DNA of 45,363 nucleotides from Fibrobacterota bacterium. GTDB lineage: Bacteria > Fibrobacterota > Fibrobacteria > UBA5070. Below are positions 17,396-25,793 of this stretch, piece after piece; position 1 is the stretch's first letter; every line of letters begins with the position of its first letter. Where the stretch lies: the NCBI GenBank assembly GCA_029557215.1, contig JAKPQQ010000003.1:1-45363 (forward strand), written 5' to 3'. The translations under genes were made by a program, and so were the position numbers. Below the pieces are notes generated by a model. The model was not told the DNA's origin. It searched no databases and saw nothing but the letters and a program-made list of their open reading frames with translations.

Positions 17396-18738
17396 CGCAG
17401 GGACTGGGTGCGGAAGAAGCGTTGGAGCGCATCATGGCCGCCGCCAAGCGCGCCGGCGCGCAGGCCTGCGACGCGGTGTTCGACGAGTCGGAAAGCCTCT
17501 CCCTGGAGGTCTTCGAGAGCGCGGTCAAGAACCTGGAGCGTTCCGATTCCGTGGGGATCGGGTTGCGTGTGCTGGTCGACGGTCGGCCAGGCTATTCCTT
17601 CACGGAGCGCTTGACCGCCGAAGCCGTGGATCGCTGCGCCGAAGACGCCGTGGCGCTGTCGCGGTTCACCGATCCCATCGACATCGATCTGCCCGGTGCG
17701 GCCGCGCCGGATGCGGAAGACCTTGAACTCGTGCCGCCGGGAGCCCGCGAATGGACCCCCGACGCCATGCTCCAAGCCTGCCTGGAAGCGGAAGAGGCCG
17801 CACGCGCGGCCGATCGCCGCGTCCAGAACGTGCCGCATCTGGGGGGGACCCGATCCAAGGGTCGCATGCTGTTGGCCAATTCCAACGGATTCCGGGGCGT
17901 GCGCGAATCGGTGTCGGTGTCGTTCGGCGTGGGCGTCGTGGCGCGCGAATCCGGAGTCGACAAGATGGGTTGGGACGGGATCTCCTGGCGCGACAGCCGC
18001 CTCTTGCGGCCGTCCGACATGGCCCGCGAAGCCGTGGTGCGCGCGACATCGCTGTTGGGGGCGGCGCCCATTCCGTCGGGATCGATTCCGGTGCTGTTCG
18101 ACGAACGGGTGTCGGGGCAGTTCCTGGGGATCTTCCTGGGGGCGTTCCTGGCCGATTCGGTCCAGAAAGGGCAATCGCGCCTGGTCGGGAAGATGGGCGA
18201 ACGGATCGCGGTGGAAGGGTTCCATCTATCCACCGAGCCTCGCCTGAAAGGAATGGCAGGATCCAAGCGCTTCGATGCCGAAGGGATCCCCACCAAGCCG
18301 CGAAGGCTGGTGGACGACGGCGTGCTTCGAGATTTCCTCCACAACCTGGAAACCTCGCGTCGGGAAGGGCGGGCTCCGACCGGCGACGCCACCCGTGGTT
18401 ACACGGGCAAGGTCTCGGCCGGATTCGCCAATCTGCAGATCGATGCGACCAAGGGAAACTCCACCAACGAATTGCTGGGCAGGTATCCTCGGGTCTTGCA
18501 TGTGGTCAAGCTGGAAGGTTCCACCGGCTGCAATCCGGTTTCCGGAGACATCAGCATCGGGGTCCAAGGGTTCGTGGTGGAACACGGGCGCTCGACCCCC
18601 GTCGACAGGGTTTCGTTGTCGGGAAACTTCTTTGATCTGTTGATGCGTTTGACCGCGTTGGGGGACCGCTACCGCCCGGGAGTCCATTCCAGTTTTGTTC
18701 CGGCGGTTCTGGTTTCCGAGATGGATCTCGCCTCTTAA
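17392..18738 (+). CDS. pmbA: TldE/PmbA, non-catalytic subunit of the TldD protease
   Basis: The 448-residue protein is the PmbA (TldE) partner. It has the same fold as TldD but no HExxxH motif; the matching region reads FDERVSGQFLGIFLGAF. Family hallmarks include the N-terminal ESESLSLEVFESAVKNLE, GDATRGYTG and the closing NFFDLLMRLTALGDRYRPG. It starts by a 4-bp overlap with tldD. No gene follows within the operon; the next gene starts 122 bp later with its own promoter-like elements. Confidence 0.95.
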   Translation: MTQGLGAEEALERIMAAAKRAGAQACDAVFDESESLSLEVFESAVKNLERSDSVGIGLRVLVDGRPGYSFTERLTAEAVDRCAEDAVALSRFTDPIDIDLPGAAAPDAEDLELVPPGAREWTPDAMLQACLEAEEAARAADRRVQNVPHLGGTRSKGRMLLANSNGFRGVRESVSVSFGVGVVARESGVDKMGWDGISWRDSRLLRPSDMAREAVVRATSLLGAAPIPSGSIPVLFDERVSGQFLGIFLGAFLADSVQKGQSRLVGKMGERIAVEGFHLSTEPRLKGMAGSKRFDAEGIPTKPRRLVDDGVLRDFLHNLETSRREGRAPTGDATRGYTGKVSAGFANLQIDATKGNSTNELLGRYPRVLHVVKLEGSTGCNPVSGDISIGVQGFVVEHGRSTPVDRVSLSGNFFDLLMRLTALGDRYRPGVHSSFVPAVLVSEMDLAS

Positions 18739-18807
18739 GGCGTTGTCGCGCAACAAGATGCACGCAGACGGAGTTCACATTCGGTGACGTCCGTGCGTCG
18801 TGCCCCC

Positions 18808-18836
18808 TTAGCGAATTCGAAGAGGCTATGTATGAT
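18808..18836 (+). promoter_or_regulatory. Candidate promoter of the beta-helix protein gene
   Basis: TTAGCG (18808-18813), a 17-base spacer and TATGAT (18831-18836) form a sigma70-like pair. The expected start of transcription near 18843 would leave an 18-base leader containing GGAGG (18846-18850). Upstream, 18770-18804 holds an imperfect inverted repeat that may be an operator or a terminator of pmbA. Prediction by eye only. Confidence 0.35.
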
Positions 18837-18860
18837 GGGAACACCGGAGGTGCTTCCCTT

Positions 18861-21236
18861 ATGTCGAAGTCGAAGTCTTGGCTGATCTTTGCCGTTTCTG
18901 CGACATGCGCTTCTTCGTATGCGTCCACGTATTATGCGGATGCCGTCAGAGGATCGGATTCCAACCCAGGAACCGACGCGCAGCCATTCGAGACCATCGG
19001 CAGGTGCTTGGGCGCCTTGGCCTCGGCCGGGGACGTCTGTGAACTGAAAGCCGGGGTGTACCAGGCGGGCGGCGCGGTGAACGCATCGGGAAGCGTCGAC
19101 AATCCGGTGGTCGTCCGGGCTCGCAAGGGCGAACGCGTCGTCATCCACCAGGGAAGCGAACCCACGAATTGGACCGCGGGTGGCAACAATCTGTGGAGCA
19201 CGAACCTCGATTACTTCACGCTGCTGCAGGTCCAGCGCCAGACCCCGGAATACTACGAACGCGGAATCCAGCTCTGGAAGGGCGCCAAGCCGCTGACCGA
19301 AGCCTGCTTCCCCAACCAGCAGCCCCAGGACACGGTCGGAGCCCACCGCACGGTGCTCGCCGAGTATGGATCGGATCGCACGGTGCTGCGCCACACCCAG
19401 ATTCCGTCGGGGGATCTCCGAGGCGCGCGCGCCGTCGTCTATCCTTACCATCGCTGGAACGGAGAAACCCGCCGCGTCAATTCCTCCGGTCCCGGCCAGG
19501 TGAACATCGTCGACGGAGCCAACTGGATGGAGCCCGGCAAGCCGTTCTACCTGGAAGGCGCCAAGGCGCTCATCGACCAGGATTGGGAGTGGGCCTGGGA
19601 CGAACCTTCGGGACTTCTCTGGATCAAGATGCCCGCGGGGATGGACCCCAACGTGGAAAAGGTGCGTGTCCAGACGTCGTCGATCGCGTTCACGCTGGGC
19701 CGGTCCAGCAACGTGCTGATCCAGGGTTTGCGGTTCGAGGGTGTCGTACCCATCGCCACCCAGGAATCGCGCGGCATCGTCTACGACAGCCTGGACATCC
19801 TCGAGCCGGGGTTGCTTCGGTTCAGCGAGGGGACCCAGCTCTACACCCAGTTGGCCGGACTGGTGGTCCGCAACGGTGCCAAGGTGCTCCGCACCAGGAT
19901 CGAAGGCTGCAACGGAAGGTGCCTCGCCTTGGCGGGCGACGACATCCAGGTGGAAAATTCCGTGATCCGCAAGGGCGCTCGGCTGGGGCAGTTCGAGGGG
20001 GCGGTGGCCATCCAGGGGCGCAACGCGCTGTTCCGGGCCAATCTGGTGGAATACTCCGGTCACGATGCGATCTCGTTCATGAGCCAATCCACCGACGGCG
20101 CCATCGTGCGGCGCAACCATCTGCGCAACCTGGGGCTGCAGTCGTGGTACGGCAGCGGTGTCAGCATCTGCCAGCATCCCAACGGGAAGGTGGTGGTGGA
20201 TTCCAACCTCGTGGAAGGCGTGGACAAGGACGGATCGGGATTCCTGGTGGACGAAAGCTCCCAGCGCAACGAGATCCACCACAACGTGGTGGCCGGGGCG
20301 ACCATGGGCGTGCTCGCGCGCGGCGACCGTTCCCGCAACGACCGGACCTTCGCCAACAATTCGATCTGGCACAACACCTTCCTGCCGGGGACGCGCTACT
20401 CGATCGTACTGGCTTCGATCGCGAACATGGGGAACACGGTGATCGCCAACAACATCGCCACGGCCCAGCCGGGCGAATGGAGGGATCCCGCCAGGACGGA
20501 TATCACGGGGATCAACTCGGGCGTGCTCAGGGGCTACCAGGCGCTCTGGGAGGGGAACCTCGAACCGGGGATCGATCCTTGGCTCCAGGATCCTTCCAGG
20601 AAGAACTACGGATTGCGGCCGGGGTCGCCGGCGATCGACATCGGGAATCTCAACGGAGGTTGGGCGTATCTGGGAACCAGACCGGATGCGGGTGCGGTGG
20701 AATCGGGCACCCGCCAATGGGTGTACGGGCCGCGCAGGCCTGCCGACCCGCCGGCCCAGAACCCGATCCTGGGATTCGAATCGCTCGAGGCCTGGAATCC
20801 CCCGGCCTGGGATCAGACGGCGTATACGAAGATGCTTTCCACCGACAAGGTCGAAGGGGCATCGGCCCTGGCGGTGACGACCAATGGGTACAAGGTCCTG
20901 GAGAGCGCCCCGCTCGGCAACAAGGACCTGGGTGGAACGGCCAAGATCAACTGGTCCATGAAGGTGTCCAGCCAGCAGCCCAACCCCTGGTGGGTCGGGC
21001 AGGTCCAGATCTACATGAGCTGCCCTTCGCGCAATTTCTGGAACCAGATGATCGGATTCGTGGATCTTACGGCGTTGCCCAAGGACCAGTGGGGAAGGCA
21101 TGCCGTGTCGATTCCCGCCTCCATCGCCAACGCGCTGCAAGGCGCCACGTTCTCCGATCTCCAGGTGATGGTGATCTTCAACCTGAACGCCGGCGCGGGC
21201 CCGATCCTTCTCGACGACATGGGCTTCACTCCCTGA
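18861..21236 (+). CDS. Secreted right-handed beta-helix protein with C-terminal jelly-roll domain
   Basis: The 791-residue protein has a signal peptide (MSKSKSWLIFAVSATCASSYA). It opens with a DUF1565-like segment (YYADAVRGSDSNPGTDAQPF, then a repeat-rich stretch), typical of polysaccharide-lyase-like parallel beta-helices. The helix core spans about 270-560 with many short NxIxxN-type rungs. From about residue 635 (ILGFESLEAW) the fold changes to a carbohydrate-binding-module-like jelly roll that ends LLDDMGFTP. A role in binding or cutting extracellular polysaccharide is likely, but the substrate is not readable. The ATG at 18861 with GGAGG ten bases upstream is preferred over an ATG 33 bases earlier that has no Shine-Dalgarno and spoils the signal peptide. 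Confidence 0.8.
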   Translation: MSKSKSWLIFAVSATCASSYASTYYADAVRGSDSNPGTDAQPFETIGRCLGALASAGDVCELKAGVYQAGGAVNASGSVDNPVVVRARKGERVVIHQGSEPTNWTAGGNNLWSTNLDYFTLLQVQRQTPEYYERGIQLWKGAKPLTEACFPNQQPQDTVGAHRTVLAEYGSDRTVLRHTQIPSGDLRGARAVVYPYHRWNGETRRVNSSGPGQVNIVDGANWMEPGKPFYLEGAKALIDQDWEWAWDEPSGLLWIKMPAGMDPNVEKVRVQTSSIAFTLGRSSNVLIQGLRFEGVVPIATQESRGIVYDSLDILEPGLLRFSEGTQLYTQLAGLVVRNGAKVLRTRIEGCNGRCLALAGDDIQVENSVIRKGARLGQFEGAVAIQGRNALFRANLVEYSGHDAISFMSQSTDGAIVRRNHLRNLGLQSWYGSGVSICQHPNGKVVVDSNLVEGVDKDGSGFLVDESSQRNEIHHNVVAGATMGVLARGDRSRNDRTFANNSIWHNTFLPGTRYSIVLASIANMGNTVIANNIATAQPGEWRDPARTDITGINSGVLRGYQALWEGNLEPGIDPWLQDPSRKNYGLRPGSPAIDIGNLNGGWAYLGTRPDAGAVESGTRQWVYGPRRPADPPAQNPILGFESLEAWNPPAWDQTAYTKMLSTDKVEGASALAVTTNGYKVLESAPLGNKDLGGTAKINWSMKVSSQQPNPWWVGQVQIYMSCPSRNFWNQMIGFVDLTALPKDQWGRHAVSIPASIANALQGATFSDLQVMVIFNLNAGAGPILLDDMGFTP

Positions 21237-21335
21237 GGACGATGGATCGTTCCTGATCGCCGGGGCGGCGACAGCCCCTCCCGGCGGTCGCGAGTCCGTC
21301 GTGGAAGGCGCGATCCTCCTATCTTTCCCGGCGTC

Positions 21336-21986
21336 ATGAACAGCCTAGCGATCGCTCCGTCCATTCTTTCCGCAGATTTTTCCCGGCTCGCCGACGATGT
21401 CCGTTCCGTCCTGGCGGGTGGAGCCGAGTGGGTGCACGTCGACGTGATGGACGGGCATTTCGTGCCCAACCTGACGTTGGGGCCGGTGGTCCTGGAAGGG
21501 CTCGCCAAGGCGGTTCCGGCGTTCTACGACGTGCATCTGATGGTCACCGATCCGCTGGAGTACGGCAAACGGTTCGCAAAGGCGGGCGCGAACCTGGTGT
21601 CGTTCCACCTGGAGGCGGCGATGGATCCGTCGTCGGTGATCGACGGCCTGCGGAAGGAAAACGTCCAGGTCGGGCTGGTGATCAACCCCGGGCGCGCTCC
21701 CGAGGAACTGTTCCCCTACCTGGATCGCGTGGACCTCGTGCTCGTCATGAGCGTCTGGGCGGGGTTCGGCGGGCAGTCGTTCCGGGAAGACACTCCGCGC
21801 CGGGTGGAGTCGCTCGCCAAGGAGATCGCTCGCCGGAATCTGTCCACGCGGCTCCAGGTCGACGGCGGCATCAACGCGAAGACCTCCAGGCAGGTGCGCG
21901 ACATGGGCGCCGACACGCTCGTGGCGGGGACGTCGGTGTTCGGCGCATCCGATCGCGCCGCGGCGATCGCGGCGCTGCGGGCGTGA
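21336..21986 (+). CDS. rpe: Ribulose-phosphate 3-epimerase
   Basis: A 216-residue TIM-barrel enzyme that interconverts ribulose-5-phosphate and xylulose-5-phosphate in the pentose phosphate pathway. Recognisable motifs are IAPSILSADFSRL, HVDVMDGHFVPNLT with the catalytic Asp, YDVHLMV, QVDGGIN with the second catalytic Asp, and GTSVFGA in the phosphate loop. The flexible loop that normally reads VNPGFGGQ is VWAGFGGQ here, losing the usual Asn-Pro. It has no strong Shine-Dalgarno; TATCTT at 21320-21325 lies ten bases from the ATG. It overlaps the DUF167 gene by 4 bp. Confidence 0.96.
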   Translation: MNSLAIAPSILSADFSRLADDVRSVLAGGAEWVHVDVMDGHFVPNLTLGPVVLEGLAKAVPAFYDVHLMVTDPLEYGKRFAKAGANLVSFHLEAAMDPSSVIDGLRKENVQVGLVINPGRAPEELFPYLDRVDLVLVMSVWAGFGGQSFREDTPRRVESLAKEIARRNLSTRLQVDGGINAKTSRQVRDMGADTLVAGTSVFGASDRAAAIAALRA

Positions 21987-22264
21987 ACGGAGCCTGGGCG
22001 AAACCGGTCGCGAACGGCTGGGAAATCCGCGTGAAGGCGGTTCCGGGCTCTTCGCGCTCCCGGATCGCCGGTGTGCTGGGAGACCGGATCAAGGTCCAGG
22101 TCGCCGCGGCGCCGGAGGACGGCAAGGCCAATCGGGCCGTGGCCGAAGTGCTCGCGGCGTGGTTGGGGATCGCGAAATCCGAGGTGGAACTGGTCGCCGG
22201 GGCGAGCCAGCCGGCCAAGGTGTTCCGGATCCCGTCGCGACAGGAATTGCCACCGCTGCCGTGA
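21983..22264 (+). CDS. DUF167/YggU family protein
   Basis: A 93-residue protein of the YggU (DUF167) family, small cytosolic alpha/beta proteins of unknown function. Family signatures are RVKAVPGSSRSRIAGV, followed by KVQVAAAPEDGKANRAV and the segment on residues 60-80. It begins with GTG overlapping the rpe stop (GTGA). This gene order (rpe then DUF167) implies one transcript. Confidence 0.88.
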   Translation: MNGAWAKPVANGWEIRVKAVPGSSRSRIAGVLGDRIKVQVAAAPEDGKANRAVAEVLAAWLGIAKSEVELVAGASQPAKVFRIPSRQELPPLP

Positions 22265-22340
22265 AGCGCGTCGATCCCTGATTGGTCCGCCGATCTTCGA
22301 TACAGCGCCTTCGGCGGCGGATCGCATCGAAGATCGACGC

Positions 22341-23069
22341 TTATCTGCCCTCTTCCAGCCGATGGATCAGGAAGTCGGCGAATCCGAGTTCGCGCATCTT
22401 GTCCTGCGTGACCTTCACGGGATAGTCGACGCGAAGGATCTCCACCAGGGCCGTCTCGGAGTCGTAGATGCAGAATCCGGCCTGCGGATTGCGGTCGCGC
22501 GGCTGTCCCACGGATCCGTCGTTCACCAGAAGCCGTTCGCCTTCGCGCGCCTGGTAGGCGTACGAGTCGCAGATGCGGAAGGTCTGGTCGTTTTCGCGCA
22601 CCACCATGACGGGGAAGTGCGTGTGCCCGATGAAGCAGATCTTCTCGCGGAAGAAGTTGAACGAATCGGCGGCGTCTTCCAGGTCGGTGATGTAGTACCA
22701 GTCGGCCGGGCTGTGCGGCGACGCGTGCACGAAGCAGAGGTCGTCTTCCGTCTCCAGGTAGCGGAGTTTCTTGAGGAAGTCCTGGCTGGCGGGCGAAAGC
22801 ACGTCCCTGGTCCATTCGATCGCGCGGCGCGCGTAGAAGTTGAAGCTCTCCGAGGCCTCCCATCCCAGCGCCACGGAGTCGTGGTTGCCCAGGATGGAGA
22901 TGTCGGCGCGCGAACGGACGAGTTCCACGCATTCGTTGGGATTGGGGCCGTAGCCCACGACGTCGCCGAGGCAGATGCGGCGTTGCACCCCGAGCTCGTC
23001 CATCTTGGACATCACGGCCTGCAACGCCTCCAGGTTGCCGTGGATGTCGGAAAAAATTCCGTATTTCAT
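22341..23069 (-). CDS. Calcineurin-like metallophosphoesterase
   Basis: The 242-residue protein has all motifs of the YfcE/ApaH-type metallophosphoesterase superfamily in order: DIHGN (8-12), GDVVGYG, GNHD, HASPH and GHTH, which form a dinuclear metal site. It probably cleaves phosphodiesters or phosphomonoesters; the substrate cannot be told from sequence. The ATG at 23069 puts DIHGN at the usual distance from the N-terminus. Divergent from the acyltransferase gene, with a 230-bp spacer rich in palindromes. Confidence 0.92.
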   Translation of the reverse strand: MKYGIFSDIHGNLEALQAVMSKMDELGVQRRICLGDVVGYGPNPNECVELVRSRADISILGNHDSVALGWEASESFNFYARRAIEWTRDVLSPASQDFLKKLRYLETEDDLCFVHASPHSPADWYYITDLEDAADSFNFFREKICFIGHTHFPVMVVRENDQTFRICDSYAYQAREGERLLVNDGSVGQPRDRNPQAGFCIYDSETALVEILRVDYPVKVTQDKMRELGFADFLIHRLEEGR

Positions 23070-23139
23070 CGTTTGGTAACAACCATACATTCCCGTTTTG
23101 GTTCCGATCAGATCCGGAATGCGAAAAGTGTTGTTCCAC

Positions 23140-23262
23140 GACTCTGGCGAATCCATTCGGGATTCGCGGAGTCGGCAATGCGCTGTTTTCGGAAGGCCGG
23201 AAGGCCGGCCTTCAACGAGGGAGCGGCGGCGGAGGCTAGATTGGTCGCCGGCGATCGCCGGC
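23140..23262. repeat. Cluster of three palindromes in the divergent spacer
   Basis: Three separate inverted repeats lie within 123 bp. 23140-23173: GACTC then GCGAATCC paired with GGATTCGC then GAGTC. 23200-23213: GAAGGCCGGCCTTC, preceded by an overlapping direct repeat of AAGGCCGG. 23247-23262: GCCGGCGATCGCCGGC, a perfect 16-bp palindrome. The first could be a hairpin in the upstream RNA or a repeat element of the REP type; the last is a candidate operator before the acyltransferase gene. Confidence 0.5.
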
Positions 23263-23302
23263 ATTGGCGAAGCCGTTGTTCCACTCGGGAAAGAGGAATT
23301 CT

Positions 23303-24376
23303 TTGGGAGGCGAACCGGAGGGATCCGCGGCGAAGGGAGCTGGACGCATCCCTTCGCTCGACGGCTGGCGGGCGATCGCGGCCGTGCTGGTGGTGGTGGG
23401 GCACGCCGATCTGCTTCCGGGGGCATTGACCCTCTTTTCCGTGACGCTTTTCTTCTTCCTGAGCGGGTACCTGATCACGACGCTCATGCTGGACGAACTG
23501 GAACGCACCGGATCGTTGGACATCGGGAAGTTCCTGGTCCGTCGCCTGTTGCGCCTGACGCCGCCTCTGGTGGTCACCCTCGGGTTCGCGTACCTGTTCG
23601 CCCATCTGGGATGGATTTCCGGAGGCACCGACCCTTTGGGGTTCGCGTCGTTCCTGCTGTACTTCCACAACTACCACCACCTGGCGGGAAGCGCGCCGGA
23701 TTCCGTCCCGCTGGGATTGGGCATCTACTGGTCGTTGGCGGTGGAACAGCACTTCTACCTGGTGTTCCCCGCGATCGTGCTCGTCTTTTGGCGCACGGGT
23801 CGGTTCGCGTGGCTTCCCTGGTTCCTGGCGTGCCTCTGCGCGCTGGTCCTGGGGTGGCGGGCCCATCTCTGGATCGCCGACCAGGTGGATTTCGGACGGG
23901 TGTACTACGCCACCGACACGCGCATCGATTCGATCCTGTACGGGTGCGTCCTGGCCCTGTGGCAGAGTCGCGCGGTCCGATCTCCGGCGGACATGCCCGC
24001 GCCGCTGCGGAATCCGTGGTTGGCGGTCGGGGCTGTGTCGCTTGCGGTCTCGTTCCTGGTGCGGGACATGGGGTTCCGGACGGTCGCGCAGTTCACGCTC
24101 CAGGGGCTGGCGCTGATGCCCTTGTTCCTCTGTTCGGTGCGGTTTCCAAAGCATTTCCTGTTCGCCGTGTTGAACCACCGATTCATGGTGCGGCTCGGGG
24201 AATTGTCGTATTCCGTCTACCTGGTCCATTTCGTGGTGATCCTCAACATCCACCGCTTGGTCGCCGACCGTGTCGCGGGCCTGGTCCTGTCGGTGGCGAT
24301 CACGTTGGCCTACGCGCTGGCGATGGAACGGTTCGTGGAACGGCCCCTGCTCGCCATCCGCAGGCGCTGGCGGTAG
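23303..24376 (+). CDS. Acyltransferase 3 (OafA/YrhL) family membrane protein
   Basis: An integral membrane O-acyltransferase of about 357 residues with ten or so transmembrane helices. The N-terminal signature IPSLDGWRAIAAVLVVVGHA contains the catalytic His; LFFFLSGYLITTLM and RRLLRLTPPL follow in the usual order, as does the YWSLAVEQHFYLVFP motif. Such enzymes acetylate or succinylate surface sugars such as LPS O-antigen or capsule. The TTG at 23303, eight bases after AGAGGAA, is the preferred start; a TTG at 23264 in a palindrome is an alternative. No sugar-biosynthesis genes are adjacent. Confidence 0.9.
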   Translation: MGGEPEGSAAKGAGRIPSLDGWRAIAAVLVVVGHADLLPGALTLFSVTLFFFLSGYLITTLMLDELERTGSLDIGKFLVRRLLRLTPPLVVTLGFAYLFAHLGWISGGTDPLGFASFLLYFHNYHHLAGSAPDSVPLGLGIYWSLAVEQHFYLVFPAIVLVFWRTGRFAWLPWFLACLCALVLGWRAHLWIADQVDFGRVYYATDTRIDSILYGCVLALWQSRAVRSPADMPAPLRNPWLAVGAVSLAVSFLVRDMGFRTVAQFTLQGLALMPLFLCSVRFPKHFLFAVLNHRFMVRLGELSYSVYLVHFVVILNIHRLVADRVAGLVLSVAITLAYALAMERFVERPLLAIRRRWR

Positions 24377-24395
24377 CCGCGTACCCGCTCCGCCG

Positions 24396-25793
24396 TCAGT
24401 CCAGGATGCGCGGCGTCACGAAGATCACCAGTTCCCGGTTGGTGGTCTTCTCGTAGTTCCAGCGGAAGAACGCGCCCAGGAGGGGAATGTCGCCCAGCAG
24501 CGGGACCTTCCGGGACGTCTTGGACGTCGATTCCTGGATCAGGCCCGAAAGCCGCACCGTTTCGCGGTCGCGCAAGGTCGCGATGCTGGAGCTCTGCTTC
24601 ATGTCGACGATGGGCGCGGTCGATCCGTAGCGCGAGGTCGCGGTTCCGACCAGGCTGGAGATCAACGGCTCGATCCCGAGCTGGATCCTGCCGTCGGACG
24701 AAATCTGCGGGGTCACGGAAAGCACCACGCCCACGGTGATGATCCGCACCTCTTCGGCGATGGTCGTGCCGGCGGTGCCGTTGTTGGTCACGGTCGACAC
24801 GAAATACGGCATGTCGGTGCCGATCTTGATCAGGGCCGGCTGGTTGTTCAACGTCACGATCCGCGGCTGCGACACCGACCTGACGTCGCCTTGCTCCTCG
24901 AGGGCCGACAGGACCAGGGCCAGCGATCCGCCCAGGGAAAAATCGGCAGACAGCGTCGCGGGCTTGAAGGCGGCTCCCGACTGGATGTTGCCCGTTGCGG
25001 CGTGGCCCACCGCGTTGGTCGTCCCGGCCCCGATCGAGGATAGGTCCAGATCCGAGCTCGCGTGGACCCGGCTCCAGTCGATGCCCAGACTGTGGTCGTC
25101 GTTGAGTTCCACTTCGTAGATGCGCGCGGTGAGCTCCACCTGCCGTCCCGCCGCTTCGGTCACGCTGGCCAGGTAGCGGTCGACTTCGGCGAGGTTGGCC
25201 GGAGCGTCCTTCACCCAGATCGTGCCCGAGGTCCGGTTGGCCACCAGTTTGCCGGATTCCGTCAGGAGCTTGGCCAGCTGCGATTCCAGCTCGTCCCAGA
25301 ACAGGAGATCGTCGGAGGTGCTCACCGTCATGCGGCCGGCTTCGCCCGATCCCGCGCTGGAGATGGAAGCCTGGCTGGATCCCGATCCTCCGCGCCGCAG
25401 TCGCAGGTAGTCGATCCTGAACAGCCTGCTGCTCGAGCTCCCCAGCACCTTCACCGAACGCCCGTCGCGTTCCCAGGCCAGTCCGTGCGGGCCCAGCAAC
25501 GAAGACAACGCGCGGTCCAGAGGCAGATCCCTGAAATCCACGTTGACGGGATTCGTCGCGGGAGCCTCGGATTCGATGGACAGGTCGTTGGCCTTGGCGA
25601 ACAGCTGCAGCGCCTGGGAGAGCGGAACCTGCCTGGCCTTGAAGCTGTAGAGGGGTTCCTTGGCGCGCGCGCCCGATCTCGCCACGGTGTCCCGCGGCGC
25701 GGAGTCGGGGTGCGCCGTCCATCGCCGGGATGCGGTGTCGATCTCGACGGGGCCCGAAGCCCACAGCAGGAACGCGAGTGCCAGACTGCTCAT
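24396..25793 (-). CDS. Secretin, PilQ/MshL/GspD type
   Basis: The 465-residue outer-membrane secretin is the last gene of the pilus operon. It has a short signal sequence (MSSLALAFLLWASG), an STN-type N-terminal subdomain (about 45-110), an N-domain around 170-225 (with TIWVKDAPANLAEVDRYL) and a C-terminal secretin barrel from about 265, including RSVSQPRIVTLNNQPA, VGVVLSVTPQIS, VRLSGLIQES, VPLLGDIPLLGAFF and VIFVTPRIL. It forms the ring through which the pilus or pseudopilus passes. Shorter than most PilQ proteins and close to MshL in size. The start overlaps the PilP-like stop by 4 bp. Confidence 0.93.
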   Translation of the reverse strand: MSSLALAFLLWASGPVEIDTASRRWTAHPDSAPRDTVARSGARAKEPLYSFKARQVPLSQALQLFAKANDLSIESEAPATNPVNVDFRDLPLDRALSSLLGPHGLAWERDGRSVKVLGSSSSRLFRIDYLRLRRGGSGSSQASISSAGSGEAGRMTVSTSDDLLFWDELESQLAKLLTESGKLVANRTSGTIWVKDAPANLAEVDRYLASVTEAAGRQVELTARIYEVELNDDHSLGIDWSRVHASSDLDLSSIGAGTTNAVGHAATGNIQSGAAFKPATLSADFSLGGSLALVLSALEEQGDVRSVSQPRIVTLNNQPALIKIGTDMPYFVSTVTNNGTAGTTIAEEVRIITVGVVLSVTPQISSDGRIQLGIEPLISSLVGTATSRYGSTAPIVDMKQSSSIATLRDRETVRLSGLIQESTSKTSRKVPLLGDIPLLGAFFRWNYEKTTNRELVIFVTPRILD

